Positions 40,026 to 49,042 of a DNA stretch of 64,000 bases are shown piece by piece. Positions within the stretch are counted from its first letter, which is position 1. Every line of letters begins with the position of its first letter. This DNA is from Candidatus Marsarchaeota archaeon (GTDB taxonomy: Archaea; Micrarchaeota; Micrarchaeia; Micrarchaeales; Micrarchaeaceae): the NCBI GenBank assembly GCA_023473665.1, contig JAMCYM010000002.1, positions 62,001 through 126,000 of the forward strand, in the 5' to 3' direction. A program made the translations under genes and the position numbers. A model generated the notes under the pieces. That model did not search any database. It had not been told where the DNA came from and was given only the letters and a program-made list of their open reading frames with translations.

Positions 40026-40247
40026 ATGGCAGATCTTAATCCAACCGAACAGCTTGTGGTCAAGGCGCTGCAGGACCTCGGCGCGACAAAAGACTCTTCG
40101 ATAAAGACGGCGGATGACATAACCAAGAAGTGCAACAGACCGAAGGGCCTTGTCAACAATACCCTTGTTGCGCTGGTCCAGAAGGGTGTCATAAAGCGCG
40201 TGGCGCGCGAGAAGGCGTCAGGCTACTATATACTCGGGGAAAAGTGA
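40026..40247 (+). CDS. Small winged-helix protein
   Basis: This 73-residue protein consists almost only of a winged helix-turn-helix: helix 1 TEQLVVKALQDLG, helix 2 KTADDITKKC, recognition helix PKGLVNNTLVALVQKG, and a wing VIKRVAREKASGYYIL. It resembles small archaeal MarR-like or replication/translation-linked winged-helix proteins and the fold of archaeal S25-like proteins. GGTGT precedes the ATG. Being between a ribosomal protein gene and another housekeeping-like gene, it may act in translation or transcription. Confidence 0.75.
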   Translation: MADLNPTEQLVVKALQDLGATKDSSIKTADDITKKCNRPKGLVNNTLVALVQKGVIKRVAREKASGYYILGEK

Positions 40248-40251
40248 AAGC

Positions 40252-40713
40252 ATGAGCACGCCAGAAGAATACATAGATTTCTCTGCCAAGTACAAGGACT
40301 GGCTATCGATAAAGAGGCTGGCCATCCATCCTGACACCAAGCCAGAAGAGGTAGTGTTCCACCTTGCAGGCGTCCGCAGCACCATAGACGGCAAGATGTT
40401 CAAGATACTTGGCGTGAAGACTGAGGTGTTGGACAGCTTCGCGGTCAGCAAGACCTCGTCGCTCAGGGCTGGCTATTCCTCGCTCGCAGAGGCGCTCCAC
40501 CACGTCGACAGCGCAGATGCCAAAAGGGCCATTGAGGAATCATGCGAGAACAAGACTCTAATGCCGTTCGCGAAGACCTATCTTCTCAACAGGCTAATAA
40601 CTTCGCTCAAACTCGACACAGGCATCAACCAGCAGGCTATGTCAAAAGTGTTCCCGAACCTGAAGCCCCCGAAAGCCCCTGGCAGGATGGGTAAGGCAAA
40701 AGCTCCTGTCTAA
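40252..40713 (+). CDS. DUF2666-like protein
   Basis: The 153-residue soluble protein has IDFSAKYKDWLSIKRLAI near its N-terminus, which I associate with the archaeal DUF2666 family, whose function is unknown. The protein is mainly helical, with a conserved-looking AGVRSTIDGKMFKIL turn and a basic Pro-rich tail (KPPKAPGRMGKAKAPV). The start follows the preceding stop by four bases, so it is co-transcribed with the winged-helix gene. Its stop overlaps the convergent HMG-CoA synthase stop. Family recognition is moderate. Confidence 0.65.
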   Translation: MSTPEEYIDFSAKYKDWLSIKRLAIHPDTKPEEVVFHLAGVRSTIDGKMFKILGVKTEVLDSFAVSKTSSLRAGYSSLAEALHHVDSADAKRAIEESCENKTLMPFAKTYLLNRLITSLKLDTGINQQAMSKVFPNLKPPKAPGRMGKAKAPV

Positions 40714-42398
40714 TACCTTGGCAGTATGTCAACAATATTGGTCCCATCTGAGTATGCCGCGTTCCACGTGCCGTCCACGTTCCTGTTCCTGAGGTAGAAG
40801 CCCTCCGGAAGGACTTTCTCTTTCCTGTCCCTCAACAGCATTAGCATGTCCTTGTTGATCAGGTCTATCTTCCCTGCATTCATGGTGCGATCCGCATCGC
40901 CCCTGAGCAGGTTCTCGTGGACCGCAATGTATTGGCTGGCGTCTAGCGGTATGTCGTGCGATCCGAAGGTCACTATTATACCATTCTCTATCTCCTTCCT
41001 GCTCTTGGCTGCCAGCTTGGCGTAGAATGCTTCCGTGATGAGTCCGCTGCCGTAGTACGCCACCACGAAATCGGTGCCGTTGCCATACAGAAGCTCGCTC
41101 GCAAGCGCGACGTGCGTGGAGCCGGTGTAGGAGTTGCCCACTTCAGCAGGCAGTATGAGCGCGCTGTCTATATTAAGCCTTTTGATGAACTTGTCGAATT
41201 CCAGCCATCTCACGTGCCTCTTTTCTGTGGCATCTGAAGAATCTGGCATCTCCCTGAGTTTCTTGAGCCAGTCCCAGTACGCCTTTATCTCCTTATCCTT
41301 GGTTATGTAGTCGACTATATCGCTGTCCTTGCCACGGAATGCTACAAGCTTCTCCCTAACGAGGTCTGTGAATTTTCTGCTGTCTATCGGGCTAGGGCCT
41401 ATGTCCGGCTTGGCCTGCAGCTCGTCGAACAACTCCTTGTCGTAGGTCTTCAGGTAGTGCTCGAAGAGGAAGCTGGCAAAGTATATTGCCTGCTTCGGGA
41501 ACGGCACGTGGCTGATGAACGCGTTGATTACGGCTATGAGGCCCTTTCCATTCCCATATTTGTTCTCAAGCTCCTCAACGGCCTCAGCCGCAGCGTAAAC
41601 AAAGCCTATCTCAGAGAACGTCCCATAGGTCAAGGGGTTGCGGTTCCCGAACTTTGTGAAATCAGGGTATGACAGCGTGAATTTGCCATAGCCTTTGCTA
41701 TACTCTATTTCGAGCAGCTTCGGGTTTCTGGTCACCCATACCAGTGTAGCCGATGAACCCTGAGTGGATTCTGCGTTTGGCGACCTAGCGTTATCATAAA
41801 CTGCGGTATCGGTCGACAGTATAATTGCGGATTCCTTCCTCCCAAATGTGTATGCTGCGTATATGCTCTCCAGCGCATTGGAAAGCGAAAGCCCCGCGCC
41901 TGCGCATGCGAACGTGACCTGCTTGAGCTCAACGTGCCTCAGCATGTCGATGTACGGCCTATATAGCGTCTCGTTCTCGTTGAGGAGCCGCGATGTAGCC
42001 ATGCTGAGCGCGACGACTGCCTCCGGCCTGCTGAAGTCGTCGTTGCTCTCGGTCGCATAATAGATTGCGTTTATAGGTTCGGCGAAGAACCTCTCTCTGT
42101 CATCGTCGTTTGCTGCAACGCTCTTGATGAACTTGTATACCGCATTTGCAGCAAGGGTCGCGTTGCTTTGCGAGTATGTTGGCAGCCGCGCCTTATTCAC
42201 GCCGAGGCCTATACTTATCCTATCGGGATCAAGGCCCGTGGCCTCTCCGAGCACCTGGCTCGACACGTAAGTGTCAGGCGCAACTACTATCATCTTGTTG
42301 AAGCCTATCTTAGGATACGATTCCATGCCCGACTTCCTTGCCGCACTGCCTGCCCTGTTTGCGGCTTCTGTATCTATTCTCTCAACGGTTGTCATCAT
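40710..42398 (-). CDS. mvaS: Hydroxymethylglutaryl-CoA synthase
   Basis: This enzyme condenses acetyl-CoA and acetoacetyl-CoA to HMG-CoA, feeding archaeal isoprenoid lipid synthesis through mevalonate. The thiolase-fold catalytic residues are visible: Glu117 (YYATESNDD), Cys165 (TFACAGAG) and His297 (ISHVPFPKQ). GNSYTGSTHVALASEL matches the C-terminal substrate loop. At 562 residues it is much longer than typical archaeal enzymes (about 350) and nearer to bacterial/eukaryotic MvaS, with insertions around residues 325-410. The start is ATG 42398; an in-frame ATG at codon 25 is possible. Confidence 0.92.
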   Translation of the reverse strand: MMTTVERIDTEAANRAGSAARKSGMESYPKIGFNKMIVVAPDTYVSSQVLGEATGLDPDRISIGLGVNKARLPTYSQSNATLAANAVYKFIKSVAANDDDRERFFAEPINAIYYATESNDDFSRPEAVVALSMATSRLLNENETLYRPYIDMLRHVELKQVTFACAGAGLSLSNALESIYAAYTFGRKESAIILSTDTAVYDNARSPNAESTQGSSATLVWVTRNPKLLEIEYSKGYGKFTLSYPDFTKFGNRNPLTYGTFSEIGFVYAAAEAVEELENKYGNGKGLIAVINAFISHVPFPKQAIYFASFLFEHYLKTYDKELFDELQAKPDIGPSPIDSRKFTDLVREKLVAFRGKDSDIVDYITKDKEIKAYWDWLKKLREMPDSSDATEKRHVRWLEFDKFIKRLNIDSALILPAEVGNSYTGSTHVALASELLYGNGTDFVVAYYGSGLITEAFYAKLAAKSRKEIENGIIVTFGSHDIPLDASQYIAVHENLLRGDADRTMNAGKIDLINKDMLMLLRDRKEKVLPEGFYLRNRNVDGTWNAAYSDGTNIVDILPRY

Positions 42399-42529
42399 CG
42401 CATACGCCTTTTTTTGTTGCTTTCCCCATAGGATTGCAGTGGCATGGATGGCAACATTAATAAACGACGAATTGTGATTAGACGATTAGCGAATATAGGA
42501 AAAGATGCTACAAGGTGCAGGCGCCTGAA

Positions 42530-42724
42530 ATGGCCCAAGATTCGGATAAGCCAGTCTACATGAGGAGTCTTAGATACTCACTGCCTGGGATGGCAAATGC
42601 AACGCTCTCCTACAATGGCCCCATACCTGAAAACTAATATGTCTTCCCTCTGAATTTTACATCTGAAAACTATACTGTTACTGTGCTCACAAGCGCCGGC
42701 AAGGTCCAGCGGAACTTTACGTGA
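42530..42724 (+). pseudogene. Remnant of a surface-protein gene with an in-frame stop
   Basis: In one frame, ATG 42530 reads through NATLSYNGPIPEN, meets TAA at 42635-42637, and continues in the same frame with YVFPLNFTSENYTVTVLTSA before a TGA at 42722. The residues on both sides have the Asn/Thr/Ser-rich, strand-like style of archaeal extracellular Ig-like domains, with N-X-S/T sequons. It looks like the end of a decayed surface protein. The rest of the 42400-42780 gap holds nothing else I can support. Confidence 0.4.
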
Positions 42725-42779
42725 TAAAAAGTTATAATCAAGTAGTCCCCCGGAGGGAAAAAGAATGGTTTTCAGCCAT

Positions 42780-42923
42780 TCATTTGAGATCTTTCGGGAA
42801 GTACTGTTCTAGCCTTCCTAGATCCCACTTGTCTATTTTGCAAGACACACCTTCTTCGCCTGGAATGCGTTCTCTGAGCAGCCCGGCCAGGCCCGGCTGC
42901 TGTTTGTCCTTTGATTCGCTCAT
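42780..42923 (-). CDS. 47-aa microprotein, unknown function
   Basis: This small frame starts MSESKDKQQPGLAGLLRERI and ends WDLGRLEQYFPKDLK. GGTGA lies exactly five bases before the ATG at 42923, one of the best ribosome-binding sites in the window. The protein is soluble, charged, with one Cys (GEEGVSCKID) and a single Trp. I do not recognise a family. It lies between the decayed fragment and tRNA-Gly and appears to be a single-gene transcript. Confidence 0.65.
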   Translation of the reverse strand: MSESKDKQQPGLAGLLRERIPGEEGVSCKIDKWDLGRLEQYFPKDLK

Positions 42924-43004
42924 TTCTTTCACCTAAGCGTAAATCAAAGGTGTGTCTGCGATTTTGTTTACATGCACAGATACTTATACCTAACTGTAGG
43001 AAGA

Positions 43005-43077
43005 TGCGACCTCCGGGATTTGAACCCGGGTCGCTGCCTTGGCAAGGCAGCGTCCTACCAGGCTAGACTAAGATCGC
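43005..43077 (-). tRNA. tRNA-Gly (anticodon GCC)
   Basis: GCGATCT pairs with AGGTCGC (one T-G pair), the anticodon arm is GCTGCC-TTGCCAA-GGCAGC with anticodon GCC, and the T arm is CCGGG-TTCAAAT-CCCGG. The discriminator is A; CCA is not encoded. Confidence 0.95.
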
Positions 43078-43167
43078 ATGCAATTCTGACTGCAAAAAGC
43101 AGTATATATTATGTGGCAGGATTTTAAACCTTGTGCCGGCATGTGCACGGCTGGCCTGATGGCGCCA

Positions 43168-43623
43168 TTACTTCTGTGCAGGTTTGAAGAGGGGGTTGGC
43201 CTTGAGAAGCAGTCGCTGGCCTTCTCCGATACTGAATGAGTCTGCGACACCCTCATCGATGAAGATCTCATTAACGTAGGGGCTGCGACTGTTCTCTTTC
43301 GGCAGCTTATCTCCAGCTACACGCAGCAGTTCCACATCCTTCATCATCAAGCTGAACGTATACATATACTTAAGGAACGCGATGTCTGTTATGGGCTTAG
43401 CCTCGAAAATGTGCCCTACAAGCTCTTTATTCAAAGCGTAGCCTATGTATGCCCTGCCTCTGATGTAGTAGTTCGGGTGCACTGGACTCTTGGTATTGAT
43501 CGTGCCTGATATCTGTTCGATTTCCGGCAAACCCGACCTGTTCAGACGCACCAGGTATTCCTCTTTGTCGTCACGGAGCTTGTGGACTATCCTGCAGCTT
43601 GCAAGTAGGACGCTCTCTACCAT
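43168..43623 (-). CDS. Uncharacterised protein
   Basis: I do not recognise this 151-residue soluble protein. It mixes strands and helices, with notable segments YYIRGRAYIGYALNKELVGHI and IFIDEGVADSFSIGEGQRLL, without known catalytic motifs, signal peptide or membrane helix. The start is the ATG at 43623; a start six codons further upstream is in frame. It is bordered by two tRNA genes on the same strand and has ordinary base composition, so it is probably a real gene. Confidence 0.65.
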   Translation of the reverse strand: MVESVLLASCRIVHKLRDDKEEYLVRLNRSGLPEIEQISGTINTKSPVHPNYYIRGRAYIGYALNKELVGHIFEAKPITDIAFLKYMYTFSLMMKDVELLRVAGDKLPKENSRSPYVNEIFIDEGVADSFSIGEGQRLLLKANPLFKPAQK

Positions 43624-43711
43624 TGAAGCACTGCTTGGCACATCTGAGCGTCAAGATATATAGAGCTTTTCTACGGCCATGATTCTGCGCTCTGCACAAA
43701 AAAGCATAAAT

Positions 43712-43783
43712 TGCCGCTGGTCGGATTTGAACCGACGACATTCCGCTCTTCAGGCGGACACTCTCCCACTGAGTTACAGCGGC
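43712..43783 (-). tRNA. tRNA-Phe (anticodon GAA)
   Basis: GCCGCTG pairs with CAGCGGC, the anticodon arm is TCCGC-CTGAAGA-GCGGA with anticodon GAA, and the T arm is GTCGG-TTCAAAT-CCGAC. The discriminator is A; no intron and no CCA are encoded. Confidence 0.96.
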
Positions 43784-43872
43784 ATTGGCGCTTCTATTAT
43801 TGCGCGGTTAGATTTTAATACCTGCCCACGCACCTCTTGCAATTAAAAGCCTTCCAACACAACTACTAATGC

Positions 43873-45435
43873 ATGGCGGAATGGAAGGAACTAGAGCCCT
43901 ACTCAAAGCTCGTCAATGTCTCGGAGCTTGAGCCGCGCGCCTATCAGATCAACATAATACGGAGCGTACTCTCAGGCAAGAACAGCCTTGTAGTCCTGCC
44001 AACAGGCCTTGGCAAGACACTGATAGCGATATTTGCGATAGCGAAGGCGCTGCATGAAGGCAGGAAGGCCATAATACTGGCTCCTACGAAGCCTTTGAGC
44101 GAGCAGCACTACAATTCGCTGCTTAGCATGCTAAACGTCAGCAGCGAAAGCGTGCTGCTTCTCACCGGTGCGATATCGGGCAAGAAGCGGAAGGCGCTCG
44201 AGGAGCAGGCAGCAGTCCTTGCGGCAACTCCCCAGACGATAGCCAACGACCTTGCCTCAGGCCGGCTCTCGCTTGATGGCTTCGGCATAGTCATATTCGA
44301 CGAATGCCACAAGGCCGTTGGCCGGTACGCATACACGTACGTCGCGAACGAATGCAAGCTAAAGGGCGTGCAGCTTCTCGGCCTGACGGCCTCGCCCGGC
44401 AGCGACAGGAAGCGCATCAATGCGCTCATAGAGACGTTCGGCATACAGAACATAGAGATACGCGGCTCCCTCGACGGCGATGTGGCACCGTACGTGATGG
44501 GCAAGTCAGTATACACCCAGTACGTCGACAAAAGCCCGGCCATCAACGGCATACTGCTGCGCATCAAGCCGGTCATAGCTGAGCACCTCATGAAGCTCCA
44601 CTCAATGGGCCTTAGCCCCTACACCTCATTCGAGCGCATGCCAAAGGGGAGGCTCATAGAGATAGGCAGCAACATCGACAAAATACAGGCCAGGAACTAT
44701 AAGTTCGGGGCGCTTATGCACTATGTGTACGTGCTCCACCTTACGCACGCGTACGACCTGCTGGCTACTGAGGGCATATACCCATTCCTGAGCTACATGG
44801 ATGCGCTGCAGGCCAAGGAGAAGAAGAGCAGGAGCGTCGAGGGCCTGCTCAGGAATGCGAACGTCATGGAAGCCGTGCGTATGGCCCGCGAGGCCCAAAG
44901 CAGAGGCGAGGAGCACCCTAAAATGGCTAAACTCCTAGAGCTGATGGCCGGGCCGCTGAAGGGCAAGAGCATCATAATCTTCGTGCAGTACCGTTCCACA
45001 ATAAAGCGGCTTGTAGAGCTGCTCAGTGCCAGCGGCGTGAGCGCCAGGCCGTTCATGGGCAAGAAGGAGGGAATCACGCTGGAGCAGCAGAGCGGCACAA
45101 TAAGCGATTTCCGCGAAGGTGCGTTCAAGGTGCTTGTCGCCACCTCTATAGGCGAGGAGGGCCTAGACATACCGAGCGTAGATGCTGTCGTGTTCTACGA
45201 GCCAATACCAAGCGAGATAAGGAACATACAGCGGAAGGGCAGGGCCGGCAGGATAAGGTTCGGAGAGGTGGTGATACTTGTCACAAGGGACACGAAGGAC
45301 GAGGCCTATCTGATGGTGTCGCGCGTGCGCGAGAGGCGCATGGTAGAGCTAGTGCACCGCATAAAGGAAGGCATCGAAAAAGGAACTTATAGGTTTGCGG
45401 CCAAAGAGAAGCAGAGCCAGAAGAGGCTGTTCTGA
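43873..45435 (+). CDS. Hef/FANCM-family DEAD-box-type DNA helicase (no nuclease domain)
   Basis: This superfamily 2 helicase acts on forked and branched DNA in replication-fork repair. Motif I is VLPTGLGKTLIA (residues 42-53), motif II is FDECHKA, motif III is LTASPG, and motif VI is QRKGRAGR. The helical insertion between the two RecA folds (about residues 205-345) is typical of Hef/FANCM/Mph1. The XPF-like nuclease half of euryarchaeal Hef is absent, as in crenarchaeal and many DPANN forms. Its stop overlaps the antiporter start (TGATG). Confidence 0.93.
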   Translation: MAEWKELEPYSKLVNVSELEPRAYQINIIRSVLSGKNSLVVLPTGLGKTLIAIFAIAKALHEGRKAIILAPTKPLSEQHYNSLLSMLNVSSESVLLLTGAISGKKRKALEEQAAVLAATPQTIANDLASGRLSLDGFGIVIFDECHKAVGRYAYTYVANECKLKGVQLLGLTASPGSDRKRINALIETFGIQNIEIRGSLDGDVAPYVMGKSVYTQYVDKSPAINGILLRIKPVIAEHLMKLHSMGLSPYTSFERMPKGRLIEIGSNIDKIQARNYKFGALMHYVYVLHLTHAYDLLATEGIYPFLSYMDALQAKEKKSRSVEGLLRNANVMEAVRMAREAQSRGEEHPKMAKLLELMAGPLKGKSIIIFVQYRSTIKRLVELLSASGVSARPFMGKKEGITLEQQSGTISDFREGAFKVLVATSIGEEGLDIPSVDAVVFYEPIPSEIRNIQRKGRAGRIRFGEVVILVTRDTKDEAYLMVSRVRERRMVELVHRIKEGIEKGTYRFAAKEKQSQKRLF

Positions 45436-46733
45436 TGCTAAACGTAAACGTGCTGTTCGCGTTCCTTGCCGGAGTCGTGTTTCTTGGATTCATACTCAAC
45501 GCCCTGTTCGACAAGCTCAAGGTCGCCAGCGTGCTGCCCCTGATGCTCATCGGCCTGCTCATCGGGCCCGTTTTCAAGGTTGTAAGCACAGGTCCATCGA
45601 GCACGATCGTGCAGCTTACCCCTTACATCACCGCACTTGCCTTAGCATTCATACTGTTTGACGTCGGGCTGAACATGAGGTTCTCGCATCTCAGGCGCGT
45701 CGTCGTGACGGCCACGAAGTTCACGTTCAGCCTCGAGATAGCTACCGGCATAGTAGTGGCAGTTGGCGCGTTCCTCGCAATGCACTTCTCTTTCGGCTGG
45801 TCGTTTGCTGAATCGCTGATATTCGGGTTTGCGTTGGCCGGACCGAGCGCAGTGATCGTCCCAACCCTGATGAAGCTGATCAGGATGCCTGAAGACCTGA
45901 AGACGTCGCTGCTGTATGAGAGCGTGTCTTCCGACATGCTGGAGCTGATCGTGCCCATAATGCTGCTGCAGTTCATCGCCAGCACAGGCATAGGCCTTGG
46001 TGCTGCGATAGGCACGGCCTTTGCATCAATCATATTTGGCGCTGCTCTCGGCTTCATATTCGCAGTCGTATGGCTGGTCGTGCTTAACAGGTTCAGCAAG
46101 ATTAGCAAGAGCTACAGCTGGATGCTTACCATAGCCATGGTGCTGGCGACGTACGGAGTGGCAGAGCTGCTGGGCCTGTCCGGCGCCATAACAATATTTG
46201 TGTTCGGCCTTGCGTTTGGGAACCTAGGCTCAGCGAAGCCTGATGGAACCATAGAGCACGAGCCGACCTTTATTGAACGCTATCTCTCCATGCCATACGA
46301 CATAGAGCACGTGCGCAAGTACCAGCGCGAGATCGTGTTCTTCACGAGCACCTTCTTCTTTGTGTACATAGGCATGCTGTTCAACGTATCGCAGCTTAAC
46401 CTAATGATAGTCGCGCTGGCATTGCTGCTCACGCTCATCTTCGTGCTGCTGCGCATCCTGTTCGCGCCGATGCTGAGCAAGTACATGCATGGCGGTACGG
46501 TGCGCAGCCCCGAAGGCTCAATAGTGTACTACAACGTGGCGCGCGGCTTATCGCCTGCCATAGTCGCCACGCTGCCGCTTGCATATGGGATAACAATACC
46601 CTCCTTCCTCGACGCAATATTCCTGGTCATACTTGTGAGCAACATAGCCGCTACCGTTGGCATTTTCGCATTCTATAAGCCAGGGAAGGACTCGCAGCAG
46701 GGCACCAGGCCAGCTGTCACCCCTGCCGCATAA
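45435..46733 (+). CDS. CPA2-type cation/proton antiporter
   Basis: This is a membrane antiporter of the Kef/NapA-like monovalent cation:proton antiporter-2 family, with about 12 helices in 432 residues. The stretch FILFDVGLNMRF and the unwound-helix segment GFALAGPSAVIVPTLMKL match the family; the proton-coupling acidic residues probably include Asp in FDVGL and SSDMLEL. No TrkA-N domain is attached. The likely role is Na+ or K+/H+ exchange and pH balance; ion choice is unknown. It is coupled to the helicase gene by a TGATG overlap. Confidence 0.9.
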   Translation: MLNVNVLFAFLAGVVFLGFILNALFDKLKVASVLPLMLIGLLIGPVFKVVSTGPSSTIVQLTPYITALALAFILFDVGLNMRFSHLRRVVVTATKFTFSLEIATGIVVAVGAFLAMHFSFGWSFAESLIFGFALAGPSAVIVPTLMKLIRMPEDLKTSLLYESVSSDMLELIVPIMLLQFIASTGIGLGAAIGTAFASIIFGAALGFIFAVVWLVVLNRFSKISKSYSWMLTIAMVLATYGVAELLGLSGAITIFVFGLAFGNLGSAKPDGTIEHEPTFIERYLSMPYDIEHVRKYQREIVFFTSTFFFVYIGMLFNVSQLNLMIVALALLLTLIFVLLRILFAPMLSKYMHGGTVRSPEGSIVYYNVARGLSPAIVATLPLAYGITIPSFLDAIFLVILVSNIAATVGIFAFYKPGKDSQQGTRPAVTPAA

Positions 46734-46784
46734 GGGCTCAGCAACCTATTTATACAGCTCACTGCATATCATAGCGGCGAGCCG

Positions 46785-47189
46785 GTGCACAGGTATGTCA
46801 AGGGCGCAAGAAGCGAGCGCGAACTGCTTGAGATATTCCACAGTAACGGCTATTCGGTGATGCGCTCGGCAGGCAGCGGCGTCAACTCTGTGAGCCCTGA
46901 CATCATCGTGTTCAGGCAGCACAGGGGCATGGCGTTTGAGTGCAAGGCTTGGGACAGGACAAGCCTTGCGATAGAGGCAGAGAAGGTGGATGTGCTCCGC
47001 AAGTGGGAGCTCAATACCGGAATGGAGTTCTATGTTGCATGGCGCATGAACGGCAAAGGCTGGTTTTTCATAAAGCTATCGGAGCTCAGCAAGGCCGACA
47101 AGAACTACACTGTGACAATGAAGAACGCCGTATCGATAAACAGGCGCGTAGAGCATCTCCTTGGTCAAGTTCCGGCCGTCAGCCCCTGA
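46785..47189 (+). CDS. hjc: Holliday junction resolvase Hjc
   Basis: Hjc cuts four-way junctions during recombination. The 134-residue protein has the archaeal layout: KGARSERELLEIFHSNGYSV (Glu in the first helix), RSAGSGVNSVSPDIIVF (catalytic Asp), and AFECKAW (E-x-K). The GTG at 46785 is the start. A TATA-like box (CTATTTATACAG) lies about 30 bases upstream, which puts transcription start at or next to the GTG, so the mRNA is probably leaderless. Confidence 0.92.
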   Translation: MHRYVKGARSERELLEIFHSNGYSVMRSAGSGVNSVSPDIIVFRQHRGMAFECKAWDRTSLAIEAEKVDVLRKWELNTGMEFYVAWRMNGKGWFFIKLSELSKADKNYTVTMKNAVSINRRVEHLLGQVPAVSP

Positions 47190-47300
47190 ATGGCAGTGCA
47201 TGAAACGGCCGTAGGCAATACTTATATATCTATCCAGTCCATACCCCTGTGTAACGATCCGCAAGTGTGTCAGAAGCAACAGCTATGTAGGTGCTTAAAA

Positions 47301-47420
47301 ATGTGGCAAAGTGCAAAAATTCATCCTTATCGTCGTGCAGACGATGGCCTGGCGGGCGTGCCTCTGGCGCGCCGGCTTGACCCACGATGCCTCCTGGCGG
47401 CAGCGATGCTGCCTGCTTAA
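47301..47420 (+). CDS. 39-aa upstream ORF in the dnaG leader, doubtful
   Basis: A frame starting MWQSAKIHPYRRADDGLAG and ending LLAAAMLPA is preceded by GGTG seven bases before the ATG. It lies between a TATA box (CTTATATATC, about 47220-47229) and dnaG, 46 bases before the dnaG start. The composition is Arg/Ala-rich and may be chance. If translated, it could act as a leader peptide. Confidence 0.3.
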   Translation: MWQSAKIHPYRRADDGLAGVPLARRLDPRCLLAAAMLPA

Positions 47421-47466
47421 GCCGTGTGAAGCATAGCTGATTCTGGCACCATGCAAGGGTGTCAAC

Positions 47467-48981
47467 ATGGCAAAATCATACATAGACATAGTCAAGTACA
47501 TGGTGGAGGCGAAATTCGAGATATCGGGCTCGGTGGAAAAGCCCGACATAATAGGTGCAGTCTTCGGCCAGACGGAAGGGCTTCTCGGCAGCGACCTTGA
47601 TTTGCGAGAGCTCCAGAAGAACGGTAAGATAGGCCGCATAGAGATCGAGTCCGGAAGCTCGGGCAACAAAACATACGGCAAGCTGCTCCTGCCGTCATCT
47701 CTCGGCAGGGTCGAGACGTGCATACTTGCTGCCGCAATAGAGTCTGTAGACAGGGTTGGCCCGTTCGACACCTCATTCAAGATAGAAAAGATAGAAGATA
47801 CCCGGAACGAGAAGCGCACGAAGGTAATAAACCGCGCCAAGGAGCTCGTCAAGAACCTTATCGAGACCGTTTTGCCTGATAGTCGGGAGATAAGTGACCT
47901 CGTAGAGGCGGAAGTCAAATCCGACACTGTCGTGACGTACGGCCCAGACAAGCTGCCGGCCGGCCCGGACATAGACAAGAGCGATGACGTAGTAATAGTC
48001 GAGGGCAGGGCAGACGTCGTGAACCTGCTCAAGAACGATGTGACTAACTGTGTTTCAATAGGCGGCGCCACTGGCACAATACCAAAGAGCGTCGTCGACA
48101 TGTGCAGCAAGAAGGAAGTTACCGTGTTCCTTGACGGGGACAGGGGCGGCGACATAATACTGCGCAGCCTGACTAATGTGGCCGAAATCGACTTCGTGGC
48201 TCGGGCTCCCGACGGCAAGGAGGTTGAGGAGCTGACGCGCAAGGAGATCATAAAGGCCCTGAGGTCGAGGGTTCCGTACGAGCAGTCCCGCAGCAATGGC
48301 CAAGACCGGCAGCAACAGCAGCACTTCAGGAACGACCGCAATGCACGCTTCGAGCAGCAGCAGGCGCAGCGCCAGGATATGAGGCAGGGGCAGTACAGGG
48401 AGCAGCGCGGCCAGCAGCCGCAGCATACCATGCAGCAGGCCCCGCAACCAGAGCAACGCACCGCGCAGCAGGCATACGAGGAAGGCGTGCTCAGCCCTTC
48501 AGAGATATCGAACAGGATGGAGAGGCGTGCGCCAGAGCCGCGCGAGCAGATGGAACGCCCTGCCGCACAGCGCGCCCGGGGCCCAGAACCGCTAGGGATA
48601 ACGCGCATAGGCTCGGAGGGCCCTGAGAGGGGCACTGAGCTGGAGCATGTCGATTTCGGCCAGAAGCCTGCGCAGGGTCAAGGGGCGCAACCTAATGCAA
48701 CGTACGTGGCTGCGCTCAACGAGCTCAAGAACACGCTCAGGGGCAGGCTCTATTCCATGGACGGCACGATGCTCTCAGAGATACCGATAAGGGAGCTGAT
48801 GCAGACTGTCCAAGACACAAAAGGGACATACTCGATAGTGTTCGACGGCATAGTCACGCAGAGGCTCATAGAGCTAGCGTATGCGAACGGCGTGCGCGAG
48901 GTGTATGGAACAAGGGCGAGCCAGATATCAAAGAAGTATCCGGATCTCCTCGTATACACCGGGGAGCGCGGGGTCGTCTGA
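47467..48981 (+). CDS. dnaG: Archaeal DnaG (TOPRIM primase-like, exosome-associated)
   Basis: Archaeal DnaG is a TOPRIM protein that joins the RNA exosome and can prime DNA in vitro. An N-terminal region (1-160) is followed by the TOPRIM domain with VVIVEGRADVVNLL and FLDGDRGGDIILR, which carry the metal-binding Glu and Asp residues. Residues 275-335 are a Gln-rich, low-complexity linker. The C-terminal 100 residues form a small conserved domain. GGGTGTCAAC precedes the ATG. The 277-base gap upstream contains a TATA box and a structured GC-rich leader. Confidence 0.93.
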   Translation: MAKSYIDIVKYMVEAKFEISGSVEKPDIIGAVFGQTEGLLGSDLDLRELQKNGKIGRIEIESGSSGNKTYGKLLLPSSLGRVETCILAAAIESVDRVGPFDTSFKIEKIEDTRNEKRTKVINRAKELVKNLIETVLPDSREISDLVEAEVKSDTVVTYGPDKLPAGPDIDKSDDVVIVEGRADVVNLLKNDVTNCVSIGGATGTIPKSVVDMCSKKEVTVFLDGDRGGDIILRSLTNVAEIDFVARAPDGKEVEELTRKEIIKALRSRVPYEQSRSNGQDRQQQQHFRNDRNARFEQQQAQRQDMRQGQYREQRGQQPQHTMQQAPQPEQRTAQQAYEEGVLSPSEISNRMERRAPEPREQMERPAAQRARGPEPLGITRIGSEGPERGTELEHVDFGQKPAQGQGAQPNATYVAALNELKNTLRGRLYSMDGTMLSEIPIRELMQTVQDTKGTYSIVFDGIVTQRLIELAYANGVREVYGTRASQISKKYPDLLVYTGERGVV

Positions 48982-49042
48982 ACGCTGCACCGGTTTTTTT
49001 ACGCAGGGTTACTCCCTGCACCGCAACATTTATAAGCGCGAA

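Noticed and set aside
47295-48635. 446-codon open frame antisense to dnaG
   Set aside because: It is the mirror of the Gln-rich linker and regular codon bias of dnaG, giving Ser/Arg/Cys-rich low-complexity protein without start signals or family likeness.
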